Source: Flagellimonas taeanensis (lineage in GTDB: Bacteria; Bacteroidota; Bacteroidia; Flavobacteriales; Flavobacteriaceae). Taken from it: DNA of 64,000 nt. Below are positions 9,373 to 16,824 of the stretch, one piece after another. The stretch lies in the NCBI RefSeq assembly GCF_003584105.1, contig NZ_QXFO01000027.1:1-64000 (forward strand). The letters are read 5' to 3'. Every line of letters starts with the position of its first letter. Position 1 is the stretch's first letter. The position numbers were made by a program, and so were the translations under genes. A model generated the notes under the pieces. That model was not told the origin of the DNA. It saw only the letters and a list, made by a program, of their open reading frames with translations, and did no database searches.

Positions 9373-9990
9373 ATGAAAACAGTTAAGTTGTTCAGTATGG
9401 CTATGCTCTGTATGGCAATGGTTTTGGTATCCTGTTCTGGTGAGGATGGGGAACAGGGCCCTCAGGGACCAGCTGGGGCACAGGGACCGGCTGGAGCGGA
9501 TGGTAAGGATGGAATTGATGGACAGAACGGGACCCACGGAGCGGATGGTGTGGACGGGAATGCCAATGTGCAATCAGTCAAAATAAACATGGACGCATGG
9601 AATGGAGGAGAAATTTTTGAGTTTGACATGCCGATTGAAGCTCAAATGAGACCCAATTATGCTTTTCTTTTTTATTTGGAATATTTAATAGAAGGTGAAG
9701 TTGCAATGCATTCGGTGCCTGGGGCCCCTATATTTGGTGTATTTACAACAGATGTGAGTTTCTTGGCCAATTCCGATGTAAGCCCCAATGGCATTATTGT
9801 GTTCAAGGATTACCAAGGGGCTAGTTTTAATGTGCCTCCAGGTTTTTACCTCAACTTTGTCATTATTGCTATTGAGATAAATACCATGCAAGGCAAAGAC
9901 GACAGTGTAGATATTATGACCAAACTTAAGGCCGCAGGAGTGGACACCAACGATTATAATGCTGTGGTAGCCTATTTTGGTCTGGATTGA
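9373..9990 (+). CDS. Collagen-like repeat lipoprotein
   Basis: A 205-residue protein. The start at 9373 gives a lipoprotein signal ending LVSC, with lipidation at Cys 21. About fourteen uninterrupted G-X-Y triplets follow from residue 23 (GED GEQ GPQ GPA ...), rich in GPA, GAD and GKD, as in bacterial collagen-like proteins. The remaining 140 residues form a globular domain of unknown type. A short collagen stalk on a lipid anchor suggests a surface-displayed trimeric protein. A TACTTTTG hexamer-like box at 9338-9345 may be its promoter, though no good -33 TTG is seen. The 292 bases before it hold no other gene. A clear terminator follows. Confidence 0.8.
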   Translation: MKTVKLFSMAMLCMAMVLVSCSGEDGEQGPQGPAGAQGPAGADGKDGIDGQNGTHGADGVDGNANVQSVKINMDAWNGGEIFEFDMPIEAQMRPNYAFLFYLEYLIEGEVAMHSVPGAPIFGVFTTDVSFLANSDVSPNGIIVFKDYQGASFNVPPGFYLNFVIIAIEINTMQGKDDSVDIMTKLKAAGVDTNDYNAVVAYFGLD

Positions 9991-10034
9991 AAAAGGAAAT
10001 TACCCCTTTGGGGCACATCCCAACCATTAAGCGG

Positions 10035-10057
10035 AAAGCCGGACATTGTCCGGCTTT
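10035..10057 (+). terminator. Rho-independent terminator after the collagen-like gene
   Basis: A ten-base perfect stem, AAAGCCGGAC with GTCCGGCTTT, around an ATT loop, followed by TATTTTCT. It lies 44 bases past the stop of the collagen-like lipoprotein. Confidence 0.8.
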
Positions 10058-10135
10058 TATTTTCTGAATGAGTTTTAACAACTCAGAAATTCAAAAATAG
10101 GAAATAATCCATAAATTTGGAATAAATCCTATTTT

Positions 10136-11209
10136 ATGACTTCCGATGATTTCCTAAAAGGCAGGGGCGCACAAAAAAACACCCCCAACCAGTTTTTGCA
10201 GCATGTGTACGAGATGCGGGCAGACTTTTTGGAATTTTGTAGGATAGAGGGCGAGGAAGCGGAAAGCAACAAGACTCAATACATCCCAATTTTCCCAAAG
10301 ACCATCGTGAACAAGGTGGACAGCCCAGATGTGGGGATGATGTTCTCCATGAACCCATACCAAGGCTGCGAACATGGCTGCATCTATTGCTATGCAAGAA
10401 ATGCCCACGAATATTGGGGATATAGTGCCGGATTGGATTTTGAACGAAAGATCTTGGTAAAGAAATCAGCTCCGAAACTGTTGGAGGCCAAGATAAAACA
10501 CAAAAATTGGAAGGCGCAGACCATCGTTATGTCTGGCAACACGGATTGTTACCAGCCTGCCGAGCAACAATTTGGGATTACCCGAAAATGTTTGGAGGTA
10601 TTCTTGAAATACAGGCATCCTGTGGGCATCATCACTAAAAACGCCTTGGTATTGCGGGACCTGGATGTGCTAAAAGAGCTCAATGCCCATAGGTTGATAG
10701 CCGTGAACATATCCGTCACTTCACTTTCCGAGGCAACCAGAAGAAAACTGGAACCACGGACGGCATCCATCCAAAAAAGATTGAAGACCATCCAAGTCCT
10801 GTCAGAGAACAATATCCCTGTGAATGCCATGTTGGCCCCCATGATACCTGGCATCAATAGCCATGAATTGCTGTCATTGGCAAAAGCGGTTTCGGAGCAT
10901 GGAGCACTTTCTTTTGGGTTTACGGTGGTCCGGCTAAATGGAGCGATTGGACAGATCTTCACCGATTGGATAAAGAAGGCCATGCCAGATAGGGCAGAAA
11001 AAGTGCTCCACCAGATTCAAGATTGTCATGGCGGTACCTTGAATGACAGTCGGTTTGGACTTAGGAACAGGGGTGAGGGCAAGATAGCTTCCCAAATACA
11101 CGATATGGCGCGATTGGCTCGTCAAAAATATTTCAAGGGCAAAGAGTTCCCGATCTTGGACAAGGAGCTCCATGAGCAATACAAGGATGGTCAGATGAGG
11201 CTGTTCTGA
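10136..11209 (+). CDS. PA0069/Rv2578c-family radical SAM protein
   Basis: A 357-residue radical SAM enzyme. The [4Fe-4S] motif is C78-x3-C82-x2-C85 in YQGCEHGCIYCYARN, and the N-terminal GRGAQKNTPNQF is the signature of the PA0069 group. This group resembles spore photoproduct lyase in its SAM core (SGNTDCYQPAE, then ITKNALVLRDLDVL). Its reaction is not established. Nothing in the neighbourhood points to a substrate, and the gene stands alone between a terminator and a repeat element. Confidence 0.88.
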   Translation: MTSDDFLKGRGAQKNTPNQFLQHVYEMRADFLEFCRIEGEEAESNKTQYIPIFPKTIVNKVDSPDVGMMFSMNPYQGCEHGCIYCYARNAHEYWGYSAGLDFERKILVKKSAPKLLEAKIKHKNWKAQTIVMSGNTDCYQPAEQQFGITRKCLEVFLKYRHPVGIITKNALVLRDLDVLKELNAHRLIAVNISVTSLSEATRRKLEPRTASIQKRLKTIQVLSENNIPVNAMLAPMIPGINSHELLSLAKAVSEHGALSFGFTVVRLNGAIGQIFTDWIKKAMPDRAEKVLHQIQDCHGGTLNDSRFGLRNRGEGKIASQIHDMARLARQKYFKGKEFPILDKELHEQYKDGQMRLF

Positions 11210-11245
11210 AGGAAAATGGCAATGAACAAATTCCAAAAAACAAAA

Positions 11246-11374
11246 AGGCTGTCCTAAAAAAGATTAAATTGTCATTTTGAGCACAGTCGAAAAATCTCAA
11301 TTGCACTGTAATCAGACATTTGAACTTTAAGGAGATTCTTCACTTCATTCAGAATGACACTTTTAGGACAGCCT
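11246..11374. repeat. Palindromic intergenic repeat element (REP/MITE-like)
   Basis: The ends are a perfect 14-base inverted repeat, AGGCTGTCCTAAAA at 11246-11259 and its complement at 11361-11374. Inside lies a second, imperfect inverted pair, 11271-11298 against 11332-11358, of the word type GTCATTYTGA...AATCTC, a dispersed intergenic repeat I associate with Bacteroidota. A related element lies at 34997-35050. No open reading frame or obvious target duplication is present. In RNA it would form one long hairpin between two convergent genes and may act as a terminator for both. Confidence 0.65.
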
Positions 11375-11387
11375 CTTAAGTTTTAAT

Positions 11388-12809
11388 CTAGAGCTCCCAC
11401 CCTTTTCGATACTCGCGGGTCACCCATTCATTGGCTTTGTCATAGTTGGTGATCTTCATGTTCTCTCCATCCCAGAGTAGTTTCCTTCTACCAGGGGAGT
11501 CGAAAGGATCCCAGTCCGTTGGGGTTTTTCCAGGCTTCAATTCCTTGTATTGATAGGCTTTTACGGCCAAGTTCCCCATAAGTACGGTTTCTGTCAACCT
11601 ACCAGCCTTATCAAAGTTGGACGAAGTGGTCGCACCATTCAGGCAACCATCAACAAAGTTGGCAATGTGTCCGTCCATACCTCCGGGTATTCTCGGGTAT
11701 TTTGGGGCGGGTGATTTGTAAAGGTCCATCATATCGGAAGGTAGCAAACGGGCATTTCTGGAATAGGTGTCGCAAATCAAAGTACCCTTATCGCCATACA
11801 TAATAGTACCCCCACCGGTATCGCCAATGGTTTCTCCATCCTTCAGTTCATCCGGCAGATCTGGCTTAAGGCCCCCATCATACCAGTTCAGGGCGATGTC
11901 TCCGTGCTCTTCATGCTCAAATTTCAAGTGGATTTTGGATGATGGAGGGCAGGAATGGCTATAATCGGCTTCCACAAAATCATCTACCCAAACCGTAGTG
12001 CAACTGGCTTCTGCTTCGGTGGGATACCCAAGGTCCAGCACACTGAAAGGGGTCTCCATGATGTGGCAGCCCATATCGCCCAACGCACCTGTTCCAAAAT
12101 CCCAGAACCCTCTCCATTTGAAGGGAAGATAAGCATCGTTGTAATCTCTCATGGCTGCTGGGCCCAACCAAAGGTCCCAATCCAGTTCCTTGGGGATGCG
12201 GTCTTTTTGGGTAGGCGTGGGAACGCCTTGCGGCCACACTGGGCGGTTGGTCCAGCAATCAATGGTATGTATTTTCCCGATGACTCCCGACTCCACCCAC
12301 TCACGGGCGATACGGCTGTCATCGCTGGAAGCTCCTTGGTTGCCCATTTGGGTCACAATACCTTTCTCTTTGGCCACTTGGGTCATCATACGGGCCTCAT
12401 GGATGTTATGGGTCAATGGTTTTTCAACATAGGCATGTTTTTTCTCCCGCATAAACGGAAGGGCTATGGTGGCATGCGTATGGTCTGGGGTTGCGACCAT
12501 TATGGCATCGATATCTTTCAATTGCTCATCATAGACCTTTCTGAAGTCTTTATATCGCTTTACGTTCGGAAAAAGTTCGTAGGTAGGTTTTGCCCTTCTG
12601 TCGTCCACATCACAGAAGGAGACAAATTTGACGCGACCAGTGTCGTGTAGTCCCCTCACCACGGCATTTCCTCTGCCGCCGACACCAAAACCGGCAACAT
12701 ATAGGGTATCACTTGGCGGAACATGCATTTTGCCCAAGACATGGCTGGGTACAATGGAAAATGCGGCCGAAGCAGCCGCGGCATTTTTTAGGAACTTTCT
12801 TCTTTGCAT
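11388..12809 (-). CDS. TAT-exported Gfo/Idh/MocA family oxidoreductase
   Basis: A 473-residue protein. The start at 12809 gives a twin-arginine leader (RRKFLKNAAAASAAFSIV). The NAD(P)-binding loop is GVGGRGNAVV, the acidic end of strand two is CDVDDRRA, and VATPDHTHA and YVEKPLTHN are diagnostic of the family, with the catalytic-type Lys in EKP. The C-terminal domain carries DMGCHIMETPF, where the family's conserved catalytic Asp and His (DxGxH) sit. Export through TAT implies folding with bound cofactor, so the reaction is probably an internal sugar redox step in the periplasm. It is longer than cytosolic relatives (about 340-380), as is usual for the Bacteroidota secreted branch. It is monocistronic, ahead of the repeat at 11246. 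Confidence 0.9.
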   Translation of the reverse strand: MQRRKFLKNAAAASAAFSIVPSHVLGKMHVPPSDTLYVAGFGVGGRGNAVVRGLHDTGRVKFVSFCDVDDRRAKPTYELFPNVKRYKDFRKVYDEQLKDIDAIMVATPDHTHATIALPFMREKKHAYVEKPLTHNIHEARMMTQVAKEKGIVTQMGNQGASSDDSRIAREWVESGVIGKIHTIDCWTNRPVWPQGVPTPTQKDRIPKELDWDLWLGPAAMRDYNDAYLPFKWRGFWDFGTGALGDMGCHIMETPFSVLDLGYPTEAEASCTTVWVDDFVEADYSHSCPPSSKIHLKFEHEEHGDIALNWYDGGLKPDLPDELKDGETIGDTGGGTIMYGDKGTLICDTYSRNARLLPSDMMDLYKSPAPKYPRIPGGMDGHIANFVDGCLNGATTSSNFDKAGRLTETVLMGNLAVKAYQYKELKPGKTPTDWDPFDSPGRRKLLWDGENMKITNYDKANEWVTREYRKGWEL

Positions 12810-12868
12810 TTTGTTTAGTTTGATTAAATGTCCATCACAAGATACAAAAAAGTGCAGGAGAAGGAATA

Positions 12869-13528
12869 TTATTCTTTTCCATTCCACTCGTTATAAAATC
12901 GCTCCAGATAGTCCAGCATGAACAGGTGCCGCTCTTGGGCCATTTTTTTTCCGGTCTCGGTGTTCATGCCTTCTTTCAGCAATAAAAGCTTCTCATAAAA
13001 ATGGTTGATGGTAGGCGCTTTGGAAGCCTTGTATTCCTCCTTGGTCATGTTGAGGTTGGGAGGGATACTCGGGTCGTAGAGCGCCCTGTTCTTGAACCCA
13101 CCATAGTTGAAGGCCCTGGCAATGCCAATGGCGCCCATGGCGTCCAATCGGTCCGCATCTTGCACGATTTCCAGTTCTTTGGAGGTGAATTCTTCCCCAT
13201 CCCCATCAAGACTATTTTTGAAGGACATGTGTTGAATGATTTTTACCACATGCTCGATGGTATTTTTGTTGACGCCTTCGGCTTCCAGAAAACTACACGC
13301 CATTTTGGGGCCAAGGGATTCATCGCCCTGATGGAACTTGGGGTCTGCAATGTCATGTAAAAGTGCTGCCAATTGCACGGTCAGTGCATCTGCACTTTCT
13401 TGTTTCAAAAGCATTTGGGAAGTGTTGAACACCCGTTCAATATGGAACCAATCGTGTCCGCCTTCGGCATCATGGAGCGTTTCCTTGACAAATTGGATGG
13501 TTTTTTCCAGGAGATGGTCGTTGTTCAT
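12869..13528 (-). CDS. HD-domain phosphohydrolase (YedJ-like)
   Basis: A 219-residue cytoplasmic HD protein. Metal-binding residues are seen as HDWFHIERV (His 25, His 29) and LLHDIADPK (His 58, Asp 59), with QDADRLDAMGAIGI later supplying the final Asp. This pattern matches the YedJ/YpgQ-like group of metal-dependent phosphohydrolases, some of which hydrolyse nucleotides. The start overlaps the stop of the upstream acyltransferase by four bases (ATGA), so translation is probably coupled. The natural substrate is not visible. Confidence 0.87.
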   Translation of the reverse strand: MNNDHLLEKTIQFVKETLHDAEGGHDWFHIERVFNTSQMLLKQESADALTVQLAALLHDIADPKFHQGDESLGPKMACSFLEAEGVNKNTIEHVVKIIQHMSFKNSLDGDGEEFTSKELEIVQDADRLDAMGAIGIARAFNYGGFKNRALYDPSIPPNLNMTKEEYKASKAPTINHFYEKLLLLKEGMNTETGKKMAQERHLFMLDYLERFYNEWNGKE

Positions 13529-14262
13529 TTGGAAGGATGTATTCCGGATACGATCTGTGCTTCGGCCCGGGCAATGAGTTCTTCGGCATTTCCCTTGTTC
13601 TCAAAGGGTTCATGTACTTGGAATTGGACATGGGAACCCAGCCCCATCGGGAATTTTCCATAACGGAGCAATTTCCATGAATTGTTGATGCTGATGGGAA
13701 CGATCAAGGCCGAGGGAGCTTGCTTCATCAATACCTTGAGCCCGGTGGTCCTGAAAGGTTTTGGATCTCCTGTGCGACTGCGGGTGCCCTCGGGGAATAT
13801 GACCGCACTGCGTTGGTGCGTTTCAATATACTTTCCCAATTTTTGGAGCTCAGCGATGGATTGTTTGGGGTCTTTCCTGTCAATCAGTGCCGAGCCGCCA
13901 TGCCTTAGGTTGAAGGACACACTCGGGATACCCTTGCCCAGCTCTATTTTGCTCACAAATTTGGGATGATGTTTCCGCATGTACCAGATGATGGGGGGGA
14001 TGTCATACATGCTCTGGTGGTTGGTGACGATGATCAGGGGCCTGTCAGTCGGTATCTTATGCAGATTTTCAAACCTATAGCGTGTCCCTAGTACATTGGT
14101 GCACCGCATAATGAACCAATTCAGCACCGATACGCTCCTTTTGTGTGCATCGTATCCGAACACCTTGAGGCAAAACCATTGGATGGGATGAAAAACGACC
14201 AGTACCAAACCAAAAAAAAGGAAGAAAAGAACGGTCAGGGGATAGGATAGCAATTTTATCAC
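13525..14262 (-). CDS. 1-acyl-sn-glycerol-3-phosphate acyltransferase (PlsC family)
   Basis: A 245-residue membrane-associated acyltransferase. One strong N-terminal helix (about residues 5-27) is followed by the catalytic H82-x4-D87 motif (NHQSMYDIPP) and the substrate-binding FPEGTRSR at about 156-163. These are blocks I and III of the PlsC family, which adds the second acyl chain to lysophosphatidic acid in phospholipid synthesis. It is the first gene of a two-gene operon with the HD hydrolase. Other acceptor specificities occur in the family. Confidence 0.9.
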   Translation of the reverse strand: MIKLLSYPLTVLFFLFFGLVLVVFHPIQWFCLKVFGYDAHKRSVSVLNWFIMRCTNVLGTRYRFENLHKIPTDRPLIIVTNHQSMYDIPPIIWYMRKHHPKFVSKIELGKGIPSVSFNLRHGGSALIDRKDPKQSIAELQKLGKYIETHQRSAVIFPEGTRSRTGDPKPFRTTGLKVLMKQAPSALIVPISINNSWKLLRYGKFPMGLGSHVQFQVHEPFENKGNAEELIARAEAQIVSGIHPSK

Positions 14263-14302
14263 GGCAAAAACTTACATATAGTTAATCGTAAAAATAAAAA
14301 AA

Positions 14303-14318
14303 CCACCCTTTAGGGTGG
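14303..14318 (-). terminator. Terminator of the bacilliredoxin gene
   Basis: CCACCCT at 14303-14309 pairs with AGGGTGG at 14312-14318 around a two-base loop. On the minus strand it is followed by a run of T (the A-rich 14290-14302 on plus). It lies 25 bases past the bacilliredoxin stop. Confidence 0.75.
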
Positions 14319-14343
14319 CATCTAATTTAAGTCATGGAAGGAA

Positions 14344-14763
14344 TCAACAAAACTCGTTGTAGGCTTCCATCAAATTTTCGGCAATGAGTTCCGCTGGTCT
14401 TCCCTCAATGTGGTGCCTTTCTATCATGTGCACCAATTCACCATCCCTGAAAAGGGCCATACTGGGTGAAGATGGGGGGAAAGGGACCATGTGGTTTCTT
14501 GCAGTGTTCACCGCTTCGGTGTCCACTCCGGCAAAAACGGTCACCAAGTGGTCCGGTTTCTTACTGTTCTGTAAGCTCAATTTGGCAGCTGGACGTGCAT
14601 TTGCAGCGGCACAACCACAAACGGAATTCACCACGACAAGGGTGGTGCCTTCCTTCTTGAGGGCGTTTTCAACGGACTCACTAGTATATAGTTCTTCAAA
14701 CCCGGCCATGGCCAAGTCTGCTCGCATGGGTTTAACCAATTCTTCGGGATACATAGGCTTCAT
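14344..14763 (-). CDS. BrxA/BrxB family bacilliredoxin
   Basis: A 139-residue thioredoxin-fold protein with the bacilliredoxin motif C49-G-C51 in VVNSVCGCAAANARPA. The start MYPEELVKPMR is characteristic. Bacilliredoxins remove bacillithiol from S-bacillithiolated proteins; in Bacteroidota this implies bacillithiol or a similar thiol, with the biosynthetic genes elsewhere. Length equals the family's usual 136-145 residues. It is monocistronic with its own terminator. Confidence 0.9.
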   Translation of the reverse strand: MKPMYPEELVKPMRADLAMAGFEELYTSESVENALKKEGTTLVVVNSVCGCAAANARPAAKLSLQNSKKPDHLVTVFAGVDTEAVNTARNHMVPFPPSSPSMALFRDGELVHMIERHHIEGRPAELIAENLMEAYNEFC

Positions 14764-14829
14764 TTTTATTAAAATACAAAGATACGGCTTTGTCGGGTTT
14801 TTTTCATCACCCTTAACATAGCTTAAGAC

Positions 14830-14858
14830 TTTGTTTCTTCGTTAAAGCCCTATATTTG
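14830..14858 (+). promoter_or_regulatory. Bacteroidota-type promoter of the TerB-DnaJ gene
   Basis: TTG at 14831-14833 (TTTG from 14830) is followed after 17 bases by TATATTTG at 14851-14858, an exact TAnnTTTG -7 box. The predicted start of transcription is about 14865, twelve bases before the start codon. Confidence 0.55.
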
Positions 14859-14876
14859 GGCTTTAAAATTTGTAGG

Positions 14877-15602
14877 ATGGTCAAATGGGTGGCCGCCGTT
14901 CTCGGCTTTTTTTTGTTTCGGTTTCCAGGGGCTGTGCTGGGCTTTTTTTTGGGAAGCCTTATGGACAGTCTTGGAAGTTCTGGTAGTAGTGCCAAAAATT
15001 TTACCCGACAGACGGTCTCCCCCGCTGATTTTGAGCTGAATCTGCTTTCCCTCTGTTCCATTATCATCAAGGCCGATGGGCAGGTCAGCCAAAGGGAGCT
15101 CGACTATGTGCGGCAGTATTTTTTGAGCACCTATGGCAAGGAGAAGGCCAATGCCATTTTTAGGACGTTCAACGAGGTCATCAAAAAAAGGGAGATATCG
15201 GCACAGCGCATTTGCTCCTATTTGGCACAGCGTACCCGTTATGAGGTCCGGTTACAGTTGCTGCACTTTCTGTTCGGGATAGCACAGGCCGATGGACAGG
15301 TGAGCCAGGCCGAAATCAACAAATTGAGGGAGATTGCAGGTTATCTGAAAGTGGGCCAATACGATTTTGAGAGCATCATGGCAATGTTCATCAGGTCCGC
15401 CGACAACGCCTATAAGATTTTGGAAGTGAACAAGGATGCCACGGACGAGGAGATAAAGAAGGCCTATAGGAATATGGCCAAAAAATACCATCCCGATCGT
15501 GTGGTGACGGAAGACGAGGCTATCAAGAAGGGGGCAGAGGAGAAGTTCAAAGAGGTGCAGAAGGCCTATGAGACCATACAAAAAGAACGGGGAATCTCGT
15601 AA
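14877..15602 (+). CDS. TerB-like/DnaJ co-chaperone (DjlA-type)
   Basis: A 241-residue protein. A glycine-rich N-terminal membrane segment (about residues 3-28) precedes a TerB-like helical domain (about 50-165) containing the repeated [10 protein letters not shown] and [10 protein letters not shown] motifs. A C-terminal J domain (about 176-241) carries the Hsp70-stimulating HPD at 205-207 (KKYHPDRV). This order matches DjlA, a membrane-anchored DnaK co-chaperone. The start at 14877 keeps the whole membrane segment and lies 12 bases after a predicted transcription start. Confidence 0.9.
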   Translation: MVKWVAAVLGFFLFRFPGAVLGFFLGSLMDSLGSSGSSAKNFTRQTVSPADFELNLLSLCSIIIKADGQVSQRELDYVRQYFLSTYGKEKANAIFRTFNEVIKKREISAQRICSYLAQRTRYEVRLQLLHFLFGIAQADGQVSQAEINKLREIAGYLKVGQYDFESIMAMFIRSADNAYKILEVNKDATDEEIKKAYRNMAKKYHPDRVVTEDEAIKKGAEEKFKEVQKAYETIQKERGIS

Positions 15603-15606
15603 ATTT

Positions 15607-15647
15607 AGTTAGGAGTTAGGAGTTAGGAGTTAGGAGTTAGGAGTTGG
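15607..15647. repeat. Heptanucleotide tandem repeat (AGTTAGG)n
   Basis: Five perfect AGTTAGG units occupy 15607-15641, followed by a partial sixth (AGTTGG). It begins four bases after the stop of the TerB-DnaJ gene. A seven-base unit outside a coding region is a candidate for slipped-strand length variation. Confidence 0.9.
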
Positions 15648-15698
15648 TGGATTGTGTGTTTCAATTAAAACCATACGCTGACCATAAACAACAATACC

Positions 15699-16283
15699 AT
15701 GCAAGATTTTATATTTTATATCAAACTGGGGCTGAACCATGTGTTGGATTTTGGGGCTTATGACCATATCCTCTTCCTATCGGCATTGGCAGTGCCCTTT
15801 ACGTTCAAGTATTGGAAACGGGTATTGATTCTGGCCACAGTGTTCACCATCACCCACTGTATTTCCTTGGCGGTTTCTGTTTATGAGGTCATTACTGTGG
15901 ATGTGGGCCTCATAGAGTTTTTGATTCCCGTGACTATCTTGCTGACCGCCCTTTTCAACTTCACCTACGTGTTCAAGGAGGCCATGGATGTTGGTCTTTT
16001 CCTGCACATTTTGGCCACCTCCTTCTTTGGGTTGGTCCATGGGTTTGGGTTTTCCAACTATTTTAAAATGTTGATGGCCGAAGAGGAGGACAAGATTACC
16101 CCATTGCTGGGTTTTGCAACGGGAATAGAGCTTTCGCAGGTGACCATCATTTTGGTTGTCCTTGCCATTGCTTATGTAATGTTGGACTTATTGAAGATCA
16201 AAAGACGCATTTTTATAATGGTGGCCTCCATTTTGATCATAGCCATCACAATACCGCTGCTCATTGCCACGTTTCCCATATAA
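15699..16283 (+). CDS. HupE/UreJ-like membrane protein
   Basis: A 194-residue protein with about six membrane helices. The N-terminal LGLNHVLDFGAYDHILFLSAL and the central HGFGFSNYF are the family's conserved histidine/aspartate motifs in membrane segments. HupE and UreJ proteins are linked to nickel or other metal uptake, but this C-terminal variant is widespread in organisms without hydrogenase or urease, so transport of nickel here is only a possibility. No hydrogenase or urease gene is in the window. Confidence 0.75.
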   Translation: MQDFIFYIKLGLNHVLDFGAYDHILFLSALAVPFTFKYWKRVLILATVFTITHCISLAVSVYEVITVDVGLIEFLIPVTILLTALFNFTYVFKEAMDVGLFLHILATSFFGLVHGFGFSNYFKMLMAEEEDKITPLLGFATGIELSQVTIILVVLAIAYVMLDLLKIKRRIFIMVASILIIAITIPLLIATFPI

Positions 16284-16310
16284 GGCCCCGTTAAATTTAA
16301 CCGAATAAGG

Positions 16311-16341
16311 TTGTAAGGGTCTTCCAAAGCAGGTATATTTA
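16311..16341 (+). promoter_or_regulatory. Promoter of the dCMP deaminase-S41 protease pair
   Basis: TTG at 16311-16313, a 20-base spacer, then TATATTTA at 16334-16341 (one mismatch to TAnnTTTG). The predicted start of transcription is near 16348, 24 bases before the dCMP deaminase start codon. Confidence 0.5.
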
Positions 16342-16371
16342 TTTCAGCATCAGCATTTTTGATATTGACCT

Positions 16372-16809
16372 ATGAAGGAGAGCAAACAAGAAAAATATGA
16401 CAAAGCCTACTTGCGGATGGCCCAGGAATGGGGAAAACTCTCCTATTGTAAAAGAAGACAGGTGGGGGCCATCATTGTCAAGGACCGCATGATCATATCC
16501 GATGGATACAACGGGACACCCACCGGTTTTGAAAACATCTGCGAGGATGATGAAGGATATACCAAATGGTATGTGTTGCATGCCGAAGCGAATGCCATAC
16601 TCAAGGTAGCTTCCTCCACCCAGTCCTGTGAAGGGGCCACATTGTACATCACGTTGTCCCCATGCAGGGAATGCAGTAAACTGGTGCACCAGTCTGGCAT
16701 AAAACGTGTGGTGTACCAACAGGCGTATAAAGATGATTCCGGGTTGAAATTCCTGGAGAAGGCCGGTGTGGAGATCCTGCATTTGCCCGTTGTGGAGGAA
16801 ATGGTTTGA
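16372..16809 (+). CDS. dCMP/CMP deaminase family zinc enzyme
   Basis: A 145-residue cytidine-deaminase-fold enzyme. Zinc ligands are His 70 in LHAEANAI (Glu 72 as proton shuttle) and Cys 98/Cys 101 in SPCRECSK. The N-terminal RRQVGAIIVKDRMIISDGYNGTP and the TGFENICED segment match deoxycytidylate deaminase, which makes dUMP for thymidylate synthesis. It precedes an S41 protease by 15 bases, probably in one transcript though functionally unrelated. Confidence 0.9.
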   Translation: MKESKQEKYDKAYLRMAQEWGKLSYCKRRQVGAIIVKDRMIISDGYNGTPTGFENICEDDEGYTKWYVLHAEANAILKVASSTQSCEGATLYITLSPCRECSKLVHQSGIKRVVYQQAYKDDSGLKFLEKAGVEILHLPVVEEMV

Positions 16810-16824
16810 ACCTCAATTGCTATT

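Noticed and set aside
11246..11374. A complete insertion sequence
   Set aside because: Terminal inverted repeats exist, but there is no transposase frame and no target-site duplication, so only a repeat element is called.
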